In this document: positions 8,450 to 16,603 of the stretch, one piece after another
Layout: the number at the start of each line of letters is the position of its first letter
How positions within the stretch are numbered: position 1 is the first letter of the stretch
DNA from: Alienimonas chondri
GTDB lineage: Bacteria > Planctomycetota > Planctomycetia > Planctomycetales > Planctomycetaceae
Reading direction: 5' to 3'
Assembly (NCBI RefSeq): GCF_013036045.1
Contig: NZ_WTPX01000020.1
Location: forward strand, 1-48,883
DNA length: 48,883 bases
The notes under the pieces: generated by a model
What the model saw: only the letters and a program-made list of their open reading frames with translations
What the model was told of the DNA's origin: nothing
Databases searched by the model: none
Translations under genes and position numbers: made by a program

Positions 8450-10675
8450 ATGACGGCTCCCGCGCACCTGGCGTTCGTCTGGCACCAGCACCAACCCTAT
8501 TACCCGGACGACGTCGCCCGCGAGAACCTCATGCCCTGGGTGCGGTTGCACAGCACCAAGGATTATCTGGGGATGGCTCTGCACATTAAAGAAGTGCCGG
8601 AGTTCCGCTGCGCGATCAACCTCGTGCCGAGTCTGCTGGTGCAGATCAACCAGTACGTCGAGGGGCGCAGCGACCGCCATCTGGACGTCTCGAAGCTGCC
8701 CGCCGACGGGTTGGCGGCGAATGACGCGGCCTATCTGATGGATAACTTCTTCATGGCGAACGCGGAGACGATGGTTCGTCCCCACGCCCGCTATCGGGAG
8801 CTGCATGAACTGCGCGGGTTCGGCTCCAGCAGCGCCGAGGAAGCCGCCCGCCGGTTCACCGAACGCGACGTGCGGGATCTCCAGATCTGGAGCAACCTCA
8901 CCTGGGTGCACGAACTCGTCTTTGAGCGGGACGACGACCTGCGGGAGTTCCGGGAGAAGGGCCGCCACTGGACCGAGTCCGAAAAGGAGTGGTTCTTCGA
9001 GCGTCAACGGGAACTCGTCGCGGAAGTGATTCCGCTGCATAAAGAGTTGTCCGACGGCGGACAGGTGGACCTCACCACCACGCCGATGTACCACCCGATC
9101 CTGCCGTTGCTATGGAATAAAGAGAGCGCCCACGAGGCGATGCCCGGCTGCCCGCTGCCGCAATATACGGAGCGGTATGAAGAAGACGCCCGGGAGCAGA
9201 TCCTCCGCGGCGTCGCCTATCACAAGGAGCAATTCGGCAGCGCTCCCGCCGGCATGTGGCCCAGCGAGGGCAGCGTCTCGCAGGCGATCCTCGCGGAGAT
9301 CGCCGCCACCGGCGTGCCCTGGATCGCCACGGACGAGGAGATCCTCGCCCACAGCACCGGCGGACTCGTCAGCCGGGACGGCCGCGGACATCTCAAGAAC
9401 CCGGACAAGTTGTTCCGCCCCTGGGACTTGAATGCGACGCTTCCCAACGGCGACCCGCTGCGGGGCGTCTTCCGGGATCACGCGATGAGCGACGGCGTCG
9501 GCTTCAACTATCAACGGATGGATCCGCACGCCGCCGCCCACGATCTGCTGGGCAAGGTGGACGGCATCCGCCAGGCGGTCGAAGCCGCCAACGGCGGCCG
9601 GCCGGCGTTGGTGCCGGTGGTGCTCGACGGAGAGAACTGCTGGGAGTACTACCCGGACGGCGGCGTCGGCTTCCTGCGGACGTTGTATCGGGAGTGCGTC
9701 AACCACCCGAACATCCAGCCGGTGCGGATCTCCGACCACATCAAAGAGCACCCGCCGACCGACCGGGTCGATCGCCTGTTCGCCGGATCGTGGATCAACC
9801 ACGATTTCTATATTTGGATCGGTCACAAGGAGGACCGCGACGGCTGGGACCGCCTGCACGAAACCCGCGAGTATCTCAAGACGGAGGAGGCGAACGGCGC
9901 CGACCCCGACAAGGTCGAGCAGGCGTGGGAAGAGCTCTATATCGCGGAAGGATCCGACTGGTTCTGGTGGTACGGCGACGACCGCAGCAGCGGACAGGAC
10001 GACCTGTTCGACGACCTGTTCCGCCGTCACCTGCGGAACGTTTATAAGCTGCTGGGCGGCGAGGCGCCCCCGAACCTCGACGTGCCCATCACGAACGCGG
10101 AGCCGAAGCAGACGCATACGCTGCCCACCGGCTTCGTGTGCGCCCATCCGAACGGGCGTCGGACCTATTTTGAATGGGTCAGTGCCGGCCGGTACGCCCC
10201 CGGCAACGATCGCGGCACGATGGCGATCGTCACCGAGGGACTGCTGAAAGAGGTGATGTTCGGTTTCGACCTCACCCCCGGCGCCTTGGAGCAGGGGGAC
10301 GGCAACTTCTGTCTGCGAGTCGATACGAACGACCGAGCCGCCGACGCCCTCGCGGGACTCGATGAGCTTCGCATTCGCTTCCAGCAGCCGGACGAGACGG
10401 AGATCCGCGTCACGGGCCTCGCCGACGGCGAACCGATCACCGAAGTGATTCGCGACGGCAAGACGTTGAAGTCCGCGGAGCCGCAAGCGGGGCTGGGCGA
10501 GATCTTCGAACTGGTCGTGCCGCTGTCGGACCTCGGCGTGGAGCCCGGCGAGCCGGTGCACTTCGCCGTCGAAGCCGTCCGCGGAGACGCCAGCGAGGAC
10601 CGCGCCCCCCGCGAGGGCAGCATCCGCCTCGATTGTCCCACCGCCGACTTTGAACGCGAACGCTGGCAGGCGTGA
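8450..10675 (+). CDS. GH57 family alpha-glucan hydrolase/transferase
   Basis: A 741-residue GH57 enzyme of the COG1449 branch (alpha-amylase/alpha-mannosidase-like), with no signal peptide, so cytoplasmic. GH57 region 1 is [10 protein letters not shown] at the N-terminus. The probable nucleophile E273 lies in [10 protein letters not shown], followed by the branch-typical ATDEEIL (D295). The probable acid/base D393 lies in [17 protein letters not shown] beta-rich region after about residue 560 resembles the extra C-terminal domain of this branch. With glgA 75 bases upstream, a role in trimming, transferring or degrading intracellular alpha-glucan is likely. GH57 also contains 4-alpha-glucanotransferases and branching enzymes, so the reaction is not settled. 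Confidence 0.9.
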   Translation: MTAPAHLAFVWHQHQPYYPDDVARENLMPWVRLHSTKDYLGMALHIKEVPEFRCAINLVPSLLVQINQYVEGRSDRHLDVSKLPADGLAANDAAYLMDNFFMANAETMVRPHARYRELHELRGFGSSSAEEAARRFTERDVRDLQIWSNLTWVHELVFERDDDLREFREKGRHWTESEKEWFFERQRELVAEVIPLHKELSDGGQVDLTTTPMYHPILPLLWNKESAHEAMPGCPLPQYTERYEEDAREQILRGVAYHKEQFGSAPAGMWPSEGSVSQAILAEIAATGVPWIATDEEILAHSTGGLVSRDGRGHLKNPDKLFRPWDLNATLPNGDPLRGVFRDHAMSDGVGFNYQRMDPHAAAHDLLGKVDGIRQAVEAANGGRPALVPVVLDGENCWEYYPDGGVGFLRTLYRECVNHPNIQPVRISDHIKEHPPTDRVDRLFAGSWINHDFYIWIGHKEDRDGWDRLHETREYLKTEEANGADPDKVEQAWEELYIAEGSDWFWWYGDDRSSGQDDLFDDLFRRHLRNVYKLLGGEAPPNLDVPITNAEPKQTHTLPTGFVCAHPNGRRTYFEWVSAGRYAPGNDRGTMAIVTEGLLKEVMFGFDLTPGALEQGDGNFCLRVDTNDRAADALAGLDELRIRFQQPDETEIRVTGLADGEPITEVIRDGKTLKSAEPQAGLGEIFELVVPLSDLGVEPGEPVHFAVEAVRGDASEDRAPREGSIRLDCPTADFERERWQA

Positions 10676-10676
10676 C

Positions 10677-10771
10677 GTAGGGTCCGCTGTGCGGACCGTG
10701 TGCGCCGGCCTGTATGGCCGGCTTCGCCCCAACCCGACATCAACATCGACGGTCCACATAGCGGACCCTAC
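10677..10771. repeat. REP/MITE-like palindromic element upstream of galT-like gene
   Basis: Imperfect inverted repeat: the arm at 10677-10697 begins GTAGGGTCCGCTGTG, and its partner at 10751-10771 matches in 19 of 21 positions when reverse-complemented. An inner hairpin GCCGGCC/GGCCGGC lies at 10704-10710 and 10716-10722. It starts two bases after the GH57 stop and ends seven bases before the next ATG, filling almost the whole gap. The layout resembles dispersed non-autonomous palindromes; copy number cannot be judged from this window. Confidence 0.75.
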
Positions 10772-10778
10772 AAACAGC

Positions 10779-11837
10779 ATGAGCGATCTCCGTAAAGACC
10801 CCGTTACCGGCCGCTGGGTCATTATCGCCCCGGACCGGGCCAAGCGGCCGGTGCACCACGAGCCGGTGTTCCGCGTCGCCACGGACCGCTTGGACCCGTT
10901 CGCCGAGGGGAACGAAGGCCTGACGCCGCCGGAGATCCTCGCCGTCCGCCCGCCCGGCAGCACGCCGAACGGGCCGGGTTGGAAGGTGCGCGTGGTGCCC
11001 AATAAGTTCCCCGCGCTGCGGACCGACGAGGAACTCAAGAAGCGGGGCGTCGGCCTGTACGACACCATGACCGGCGTCGGCGCCCATGAAGTCGTCATCG
11101 AGTGCCCGCACTACGAGGAAAGTCTCGCCCGGCTCCCCGAGGACAACGTACGCGCCGTGCTGGGCGCGTATAAAGATCGTCTGCTCGACCTGAAACGCGA
11201 CGTGCGACTGGTGCACGCGTTGATCTTTAAGAACAAAGGCGCGCTCGCCGGCGCGAGCCTGGAACACGCCCATAGCCAACTGATCGTCACCAGCGTGGTG
11301 CCGATCAGCGTTTGGGAGGAGATGACCGGGGCGTTGGAGTTCTACAACTACCGCGGCCGGTGCGTGTATCAGGATTTGCTCGATCAGGAGCTGGAATCAC
11401 GTGAGCGGGTCGTGTTGGAGACCGCGGACTACGCGGCGGTCTGCCCGTTCGCGTCGCGGTTTCCGTTTGAGACCTGGATCATCCCCAAGCACCAATCCAG
11501 CCACTACGAGACGAGTTCGAACGAACAGATCGCCGCGCTGGCCAAGGTGTTGAAGACGACGCTGGCGAAGCTCGAACTGGCGCTGGACGATCCGCCGTAT
11601 AACTACGTGCTGCATACCGCTCCGTTCGATACCCCCGAACTGCCGCATTATCGCTGGCATTTGGAAGTGTTCCCCCGATTGACGCGGGTCGCGGGCTTTG
11701 AATGGGGCAGCGGGTTCTATATCAACCCGGTTCCCCCGGAAGAGGCCGCGGAGTTCCTGCGCAGCGTGGACGTGCCGATCAACTACGGACAGGACGCCGA
11801 CGACGGCGAGTCCGTGCAGGTGCGGAAGGCGGGGTGA
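10779..11837 (+). CDS. galT: GalT-family nucleotidylyltransferase (hexose-1-phosphate)
   Basis: A 352-residue HIT-superfamily enzyme of the galactose-1-phosphate uridylyltransferase family. The active-site H-A-H-S-Q is at H163-Q167, with H165 the expected nucleophile that is transiently nucleotidylated. Also visible are the N-terminal [18 protein letters not shown], the [12 protein letters not shown] segment and the C-terminal HWHLEVFPR-like [12 protein letters not shown]. The usual motif is HPH, so the HAH variant is a small deviation. No galK or galE is nearby; the neighbours are glycogen synthase and GH57, so ADP-glucose phosphorylase/adenylyltransferase activity (known for plant GalT homologues) is an alternative. 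The ATG at 10779 has no obvious Shine-Dalgarno, since a palindromic repeat ends seven bases upstream. Confidence 0.88.
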   Translation: MSDLRKDPVTGRWVIIAPDRAKRPVHHEPVFRVATDRLDPFAEGNEGLTPPEILAVRPPGSTPNGPGWKVRVVPNKFPALRTDEELKKRGVGLYDTMTGVGAHEVVIECPHYEESLARLPEDNVRAVLGAYKDRLLDLKRDVRLVHALIFKNKGALAGASLEHAHSQLIVTSVVPISVWEEMTGALEFYNYRGRCVYQDLLDQELESRERVVLETADYAAVCPFASRFPFETWIIPKHQSSHYETSSNEQIAALAKVLKTTLAKLELALDDPPYNYVLHTAPFDTPELPHYRWHLEVFPRLTRVAGFEWGSGFYINPVPPEEAAEFLRSVDVPINYGQDADDGESVQVRKAG

Positions 11838-11881
11838 CGGGCGGTCCCGCCGGCGTTCGCCGCGCTTGGCCCCCGCACGCC

Positions 11882-11916
11882 AGAAGCCGCGACGTCCCGG
11901 GGACGCCGCGGCTTCT
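11882..11916 (+). terminator. Stem-loop downstream of galT-like gene
   Basis: AGAAGCCGCG (11882-11891) pairs with CGCGGCTTCT (11907-11916); after one mismatch the stem continues with CGTCCC/GGGACG. It lies about 45 bases after the galT-like stop and is followed by only a few T residues (CTCTGTC). It separates this gene from the convergent Gly/Tyr-rich gene and may serve both. Confidence 0.45.
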
Positions 11917-11936
11917 CTGTCGCTCGAACGAACGTC

Positions 11937-11985
11937 GTTCAGTGGTAGTCGTTCAATGGTAAGCGACTCTCGTTTAGTGGTGGTC
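11937..11985. repeat. Three degenerate 14-base repeats at the 3' end of the Gly/Tyr-rich gene
   Basis: Copies of the pattern GTTYARTGGTRRKC lie at 11937-11950, 11951-11964 and 11972-11985. The third overlaps the last codons and stop of the minus-strand gene. The other two lie just downstream and look like decayed tandem duplications of its end. Confidence 0.6.
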
Positions 11986-12369
11986 GTGGTGGCCGCCCAA
12001 GCCGCCGTGACCGCCGAAGTGTCCCGGGCCGTAGTAATCAAAATGACCCGACCGGTGGAGCACCGGACGCCCGTTGATGACGTCGATGTGGGAGGTGTCG
12101 TGGTACACGCTGGTCCCGCCGAATCCGCCGTAGTAGCCGCGATTCAACCCGCCGCTGTAGTAGCCGCGGTTGAATCCGCTGCCGTAGTAGCCGCGGTTGA
12201 AGCTGTTGCCGTAGTAGCCGCGGTTGAAGTTGCTGCCGTAGTAGCTGCCGCCGTACGCCGGGCGACCGATCTGCAGGCTGAACCCGCCGGCTTCGGCGGT
12301 GTTGGTGGAGCCGAAGGCGAAGCAGCCGGCCAGCATGGCCGCGGCGGCGGAGGTTTTGATGATGCTCAT
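11974..12369 (-). CDS. Secreted Gly/Tyr-repeat, His-rich-tail protein
   Basis: A 131-residue exported protein of unknown role. A signal peptide covers about residues 1-27 (hydrophobic core, ending NTAEAGG); a Cys at 16 is not in a convincing lipobox. The middle is a tandem array of nine-residue units of the form NRGYYG(x)(x)F at about 40-85. The C-terminus is Gly/His-rich, ending GGHHDHH, which could bind metal. The low-complexity Gly-Tyr pattern resembles structural or adhesive surface proteins, but no family assignment is possible. AGGA lies about 10 bases before the ATG. The gene is convergent with the galT-like gene. Confidence 0.75.
   Translation of the reverse strand: MSIIKTSAAAAMLAGCFAFGSTNTAEAGGFSLQIGRPAYGGSYYGSNFNRGYYGNSFNRGYYGSGFNRGYYSGGLNRGYYGGFGGTSVYHDTSHIDVINGRPVLHRSGHFDYYGPGHFGGHGGLGGHHDHH
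12115..12252 (-). repeat. 27-bp tandem repeats coding for nine-residue Gly/Tyr units
   Basis: About four and a half in-frame 27-base units within the Gly/Tyr-rich gene, each coding a version of NRGYYGxxF. Recurrent blocks of CCGTAGTAGCCGCGGTTGAA or close variants are visible on the plus strand. Such arrays change length by slippage. Confidence 0.8.
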
Positions 12370-12796
12370 CGGAGGGATCCTGTGGGAGGGTCTGGAGAGG
12401 TGCGGGAGGGCCGTGAGAGCGACCGGCGACTCGACCCTCGGTCGTCGTCGGCGATTGTCAGAAATGCATCTGCCGTGCCGCAGCCGTCAAAATCCTTCGC
12501 GCGGCTAGGAAATAGGCCTACAGCCTATCTTTCCCGAAAATCGAATCGGCAGCGGGCGTCTCTTCTTCGCACCAAGTGTCGTCAATGTGGGTGCGCTTTT
12601 GCCGGGTGCGTGCCATGGAGAGCGACGCGGCCCGTCGGAGATAAGGGGAAGGAACGATCTCCCCACCCTCCCGGTGAAACGGCGCCCGTGTCGCTCCGGC
12701 ACGCGAACGCCGGCTGAGGTCGGTCGCGGGGGGCGGGGCCTCCGGTTAGCGTTTTCTCGTCCCCATTCCCGCTCGATTCCCAACCGAGACCGGACC
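12370..12796. other. Non-coding gap between divergent secreted-protein genes
   Basis: No convincing gene lies here; the open frames are GC-driven and have no family features. It should hold the divergent promoters of the Gly/Tyr-rich gene (minus) and the 277-residue protein (plus). A stem-loop with paired ATAGGC/GCCTAT arms lies near 12508-12533, and a weak sigma-70-like box pair reading leftwards is at 12462-12490. Confidence 0.6.
12462..12490 (-). promoter_or_regulatory. Possible sigma-70-like promoter of the Gly/Tyr-rich gene
   Basis: Reading leftwards, TTGACG (12485-12490) is followed after exactly 17 bases by GCATTT (12462-12467). The -35 is close to consensus but the -10 is poor, leaving a leader of roughly 85-90 bases before the ATG. 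In a GC-rich genome this is suggestive only. Confidence 0.25.
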
Positions 12797-13630
12797 GTGA
12801 ACGCCGCCGCTCTTCTCATCCCGCTGCTCGTCGGCACGCCGCAGGAGGCGGACGATCCACTCGCGAAGGTGACGGCAACGCTGGAGCAGGCCCGAGACGC
12901 CTACGCGGAGGCCGTCGACGCGGCCCGCGACGACGTGATCGAGGATCTGAAACGGGCGTTGGACGATGCGAAGCGGAAAGGGGCGCTCGGATCCGTCGAG
13001 GATCTCCTGGATCAGCGCCGCGCGTTTCTCAACGAGGGGACGCTGCCGAAGTCGGTGAACACGCGAGCCTACGAGCGCGTTCTCAGTATCGAGCTGGTCA
13101 AACTGGAGCGGGCCTACGAAGCGGCCGTGCGAGACGCCGTGCGGCTCGACCGGATCGGGGATGCGAAGCGGTTGAGGGATGAACGGGACGCCGTGCGGGC
13201 GAAGCCGTCGATCGCGGGGCGGGCGATGGCGGCGGATTACGTCGTCACACAGGGGGCGAAGGCGTCGCTTCCTCTGGAATGCGGGACGAAGTTTCTCTGG
13301 GACCGGCACTACGTGCTATACGACGTCCCGGACACCCTCCCGGTCCGGCGATTCGCCCCGATGTCCGAGGGGAATCGGGGTTCGGTCGTCATCCAGGTCC
13401 GGCGGCCGGGTCGAGTCTACGTCGCCATGGCGGAGTTCAATCCGATGAACAAATTTCCGCAGTCGACGAAGGAGTTCGAGGCCGAGGGCTGGACGAAGAC
13501 GAAGGTGTCCTTCATGCATTCCGCTCCGTCAGAGAAAGCGAAGCTCGCGGTCTTTTACAAGACGTTCCCCGCCGGCAAGCACGAGATCAAACGCGTGAAC
13601 TACACCGGCCCCACCGTGCTGCTGCCGTGA
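12797..13630 (+). CDS. Secreted coiled-coil protein of unknown function
   Basis: A 277-residue protein starting at GTG 12797, with a short hydrophobic N-terminus (AALLIPLLVG) likely to be a signal peptide. Residues about 20-140 are strongly helical and charged (VTATLEQARDAYAEAVDAARDD, then ERVLSIELVKLERAYEAAVRDA), consistent with a coiled coil. The C-terminal half (about 150-277) is beta-rich, with SVVIQVRRPGRVYVAM and KLAVFYKTFPAGKHEIKRV, suggesting a carbohydrate- or ligand-binding-like module. No catalytic motif is recognised. Long open frame, start position and amino acid composition support a real gene; function unknown. Confidence 0.75.
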   Translation: MNAAALLIPLLVGTPQEADDPLAKVTATLEQARDAYAEAVDAARDDVIEDLKRALDDAKRKGALGSVEDLLDQRRAFLNEGTLPKSVNTRAYERVLSIELVKLERAYEAAVRDAVRLDRIGDAKRLRDERDAVRAKPSIAGRAMAADYVVTQGAKASLPLECGTKFLWDRHYVLYDVPDTLPVRRFAPMSEGNRGSVVIQVRRPGRVYVAMAEFNPMNKFPQSTKEFEAEGWTKTKVSFMHSAPSEKAKLAVFYKTFPAGKHEIKRVNYTGPTVLLP

Positions 13631-13690
13631 CTTGGAGCGGGTTCGGTCATCGGACTTCGCCGCGGTTCGGCGAATCGGACGGTCACGTCG

Positions 13691-14206
13691 TCACCAATCG
13701 AAATCAAGAACCTGTCGGCACTGCTCCGTCACGGCCCCGGACATCCACATTTCGTCGCCGAATCGTTCCGTACCGAGATTCGCTATCAGTCCTCCGCAGG
13801 AACTGATCTCCACATGGACGGCGCCGGACTCGGCGCGAACGTTGAAGGTGTATTTCGGAGGGCAGGGCATCACCAAACAATCGCAAACCAAACTCGGACA
13901 AGGCTCCGCGAGCAGGCCGGCGAGGACTTGTCGTGAGACATCGGGGGCAAGGGGGCGTTCGTCCCAGTCCGGTCCCCAGCACACCGTTCCGCTGACTGAG
14001 ATGTCGTCATCGCCGCCGATCTCCTCGATCAAGTCGCGGAACGTCGGGCGGTCCGGGGCGATTCTGCTGCGACAGTTGTTCCCCTCAAACGATTCCGGGG
14101 CGATCACCGACTGCCGGGCGGAAGACGCAGGGAGCGTCGTCGGATCGGCTGTCACGAGCGCGAAGGCGACGAGGCTCGCGAGCACAGTTGAGAGAATCCA
14201 CTTCAT
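13691..14206 (-). CDS. Secreted cysteine-containing protein, unknown function
   Basis: A 171-residue protein with a clear signal peptide (MKWILSTVLASLVAFALVTA). The mature part has seven cysteines (NNCRS, TVCWG, EPCPS, LVCDCLVMPC, SSCGG, EQCRQ region), consistent with an exported, disulfide-stabilised domain. No known motif is visible. The C-terminal part (YTFNVRAESGAVHVEISSCGG) looks beta-rich. It converges on the 277-residue protein gene with a 60-base gap and lies upstream of the amidohydrolase gene on the same strand with a 98-base gap, so it is probably an independent unit. Confidence 0.7.
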   Translation of the reverse strand: MKWILSTVLASLVAFALVTADPTTLPASSARQSVIAPESFEGNNCRSRIAPDRPTFRDLIEEIGGDDDISVSGTVCWGPDWDERPLAPDVSRQVLAGLLAEPCPSLVCDCLVMPCPPKYTFNVRAESGAVHVEISSCGGLIANLGTERFGDEMWMSGAVTEQCRQVLDFDW

Positions 14207-14304
14207 TGAACGCTCGGGATCGACTTCGGTCGTCGGGGATCGTCCTACTGATCGATGAGAACGGTCAAGACGGGATTTCCTCCCGGCGTTTTATGAGACC
14301 TCCG

Positions 14305-15534
14305 TCACGCCCTCGTCGCCAGCCGGACCGCGGCGCCGAGCAGCACCTTCGTACCGATCGCCAGGCAGCGTTCGTCGATGGAGAATTTCGGGTTGTGCAG
14401 CGGGTAGTCCGGGCCGTCGATCGGGGCGCAACCGAGGCGGAACATCGCCCCGGGGGCGTAGTCCAGATAGCCGCTGAAGTCCTCCCCTCCCAAGCTCGGC
14501 CGATCGAGGCGGGTGATCGCCTCCTCGCCCAGGAGGTCCGCCGCGGCGGCGGCGAGGGCCGCGGTGCAGCCGGGATCGTTCGTCACGCCGGCCAACGCCG
14601 CGACGAATTTCGGTTCGATACTCACCGCCCGGGCGGCGCCCACGCCGGCGCAGGCCTCCGTGACGGTGCGGAGGATCGTATCCCGCACCGCGGGGTCGAA
14701 GGTGCGGAGGGTGCCGCGGAGTTCGGCGCTGTCCGGGATGACGTTCGGCGCGGCTCCCGTGTTCAGCATCCCGAACGTCAGCACGGCCGCTTGCTGCGCG
14801 TCGTATCGACGGGGAACGAGGCTGTAGAGCGTGTTCACCAGCGAGCACGCCGCCGCGAGCGGGTCGCGGCTTTCGTGCGGTCGGGCGGCGTGGCCGCCGC
14901 GCCCCTTGACGTTGACGTGCAGTTCGTCGCAGAACGCCGTCAACGGGCCGTCCTTCACCCCCACCTCGCCGGCGGGGAAGTGCGGATCGACGTGCGCGGC
15001 GAGCACATGCGACACCCCCTTCATCGCCCCGCGTTTGCAGAGCCAGTGCGCCCCCTTGCCGTTCTCCTCGGCGGGTTGGAACAGGAACCGGAGCCCGATC
15101 GGCGGGCCGTCCCAGTCGGCGGCGACTTCGCCCGCGGCGAGGGCGGCGAAGAGCGCGAGGCTGGTGTGGGCGTCGTGCCCGCAGGCGTGCATCAACCCGG
15201 GGCGATCGCTGGCGTAGGGCACGTCGGCTTCTTCGCAGACCCGCAGGGCGTCCATATCCCCGCGGATCGCCACCCGCAGGGCATCGGGCGGAAGTTCGCC
15301 GAGGTCGACGTCGCAGATCGCCCCCGGCACGTCGCCGAAGGTGCGGGGGGAGTGGCCGGCTTCGGTCAGCGTGTCCGCGACGAACGCCGTCGTGCCCCAT
15401 TCCTCGCCGCTGGGTTCGGGCGATTGGTGCAGATGTCGACGCGCTTCGATCTGCCGTTCGGCGAGAGCCTCCACCCGCGACCAGAGTACCGCGGCGAGGT
15501 GGGGGACATTGTGGGCGAGGTCGGGGTATTGCAT
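14305..15534 (-). CDS. M20D-family amidohydrolase/peptidase
   Basis: A 409-residue cytoplasmic metal-dependent amidohydrolase of the M20D (IAA-amino acid hydrolase/hippurate hydrolase) family, which cleaves N-acyl amino acids. Motifs in order: ARRHLHQSPEPSGEE, IRGDMDAL, HACGHDAHT (the Cys-Gly-His-Asp metal/catalytic site), LFQPAEENGKGA, AAHVDPHFPAGEVG, and SLGGEDFS near the C-terminus. There is no signal peptide. The ABC sugar importer begins upstream on the same strand and its permease ends 82 bases before this start, so co-transcription is possible but functionally unexplained. Confidence 0.92.
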   Translation of the reverse strand: MQYPDLAHNVPHLAAVLWSRVEALAERQIEARRHLHQSPEPSGEEWGTTAFVADTLTEAGHSPRTFGDVPGAICDVDLGELPPDALRVAIRGDMDALRVCEEADVPYASDRPGLMHACGHDAHTSLALFAALAAGEVAADWDGPPIGLRFLFQPAEENGKGAHWLCKRGAMKGVSHVLAAHVDPHFPAGEVGVKDGPLTAFCDELHVNVKGRGGHAARPHESRDPLAAACSLVNTLYSLVPRRYDAQQAAVLTFGMLNTGAAPNVIPDSAELRGTLRTFDPAVRDTILRTVTEACAGVGAARAVSIEPKFVAALAGVTNDPGCTAALAAAAADLLGEEAITRLDRPSLGGEDFSGYLDYAPGAMFRLGCAPIDGPDYPLHNPKFSIDERCLAIGTKVLLGAAVRLATRA

Positions 15535-15616
15535 CGCTGGAGTCTACAGGCGTCGAACGGTCCGTCGGGACCGGGAGTCCCCCAGCCCCGGTCTCCGGTG
15601 CTCGCTTCTTGGGCTC

Positions 15617-16603
15617 TCACCCGCCGGACCGGGCCCGGGCGCGGTCGGCGGCGACGGCGGCGACGATGATCGCTCCCAGCGCGATCTGTTGGACCGGGTT
15701 GCTCCAGCCGAGTTGAAAGCCGCCGCTTTCGATCGCCGCGACGATCGCCACGCCGGTGAGGGTGCCGAAGACTCCGCCGCGGCCGCCGCTCAGCGAACCG
15801 CCGCCGATCACGACCGCGGCGATCACCTGCAGTTCCATCCCCAGCCCGCTGGTGGGGCTACCGGCGTTCAATTGGGAGAACTGCATGACGCCCGCGGCCC
15901 CCGTCAGCAGACCGCCGAGGGCGTAGACGAGCACCTTCGTTCGCCCGACCGAGACGCCGCACAGCCGAGCGGTTTTCTCGTTCGACCCGATCGCGAACAG
16001 GTGCCGGCCGAAGACCGTCAGCCGCAGGACGACCGCCACCGCGATCGCCAGCCCCAGCAAGACCCACGCCCCGCCGGGCAGGCCGAGGACCAGCGAGTCG
16101 TTCTGAATGGAGGTCAGCCGGCCGAGCCAACTGGGGATGGCATCGCGACCCGGGCGGACGGTGGTTTCCTCTGCGACGATCTTCGCCGCCCCCTCGAACG
16201 CTCCCAAGGTGCCCAGCGTGACGACGAACGGCACCACGCCCAGCGACGCGATCAGCACGCCGTTCAACGCCCCGCAAGCCGCACCGCAGGCGACCGCCAG
16301 CAACATGGCCGTCCCCGCGGAGCATCCCGCTTTCAGCGAGGCGGCGAGCACCACCGCGCACAACGCCAGCATCGTGCCGGCGGACAGGTCGATCCCGCCG
16401 GCGGCGATGATTACGGTCATGCCCAAGGCCGCCACCGCGACCGGCAGGACGTCCTGCACCATGACACGGAGATTGCGGACGGTGAGGAAGGTCGATTCGC
16501 CGTCCTGCTGCCAGTCGAAGAACGCGAACCCCGCGATGATCCCGATGAGGGCCAGCGCCGGCCCGGCGGTCGTGAGGGCGGAACGAAACGAAGCCCACTT
16601 CAT
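15617..16603 (-). CDS. Ribose-type ABC transporter permease
   Basis: A 328-residue multi-spanning permease of the RbsC/BPD_transp_2 family, the membrane channel of a carbohydrate importer. About 8-10 hydrophobic segments are visible, with the family signatures GMTVIIAAGGIDLSAGTM and the cytoplasmic loop FAIGSNEKTARLCGV. The start is ATG at 16603, which overlaps the stop of the ATPase gene (ATGA); the longer frame reaching 16753 is antisense-like Arg-rich sequence. Third gene of the binding protein-ATPase-permease operon. The sugar cannot be told; ribose, xylose, galactose or inositol systems share this architecture. Confidence 0.93.
   Translation of the reverse strand: MKWASFRSALTTAGPALALIGIIAGFAFFDWQQDGESTFLTVRNLRVMVQDVLPVAVAALGMTVIIAAGGIDLSAGTMLALCAVVLAASLKAGCSAGTAMLLAVACGAACGALNGVLIASLGVVPFVVTLGTLGAFEGAAKIVAEETTVRPGRDAIPSWLGRLTSIQNDSLVLGLPGGAWVLLGLAIAVAVVLRLTVFGRHLFAIGSNEKTARLCGVSVGRTKVLVYALGGLLTGAAGVMQFSQLNAGSPTSGLGMELQVIAAVVIGGGSLSGGRGGVFGTLTGVAIVAAIESGGFQLGWSNPVQQIALGAIIVAAVAADRARARSGG

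Noticed and set aside
9110-11098. 662-codon minus-strand open frame antisense to GH57 and the galT-like gene
   Set aside because: It runs across two well-supported plus-strand genes and a repeat; composition is typical of antisense frames.
12115-12252. Possible CRISPR-like array
   Set aside because: The repeats are 27-base in-frame coding units with no unique spacers and no cas genes; they code the Gly/Tyr repeat.
12508-12533. Stem-loop as a riboswitch or terminator
   Set aside because: Short hairpin in a divergent promoter region, without a T-run or conserved aptamer features.
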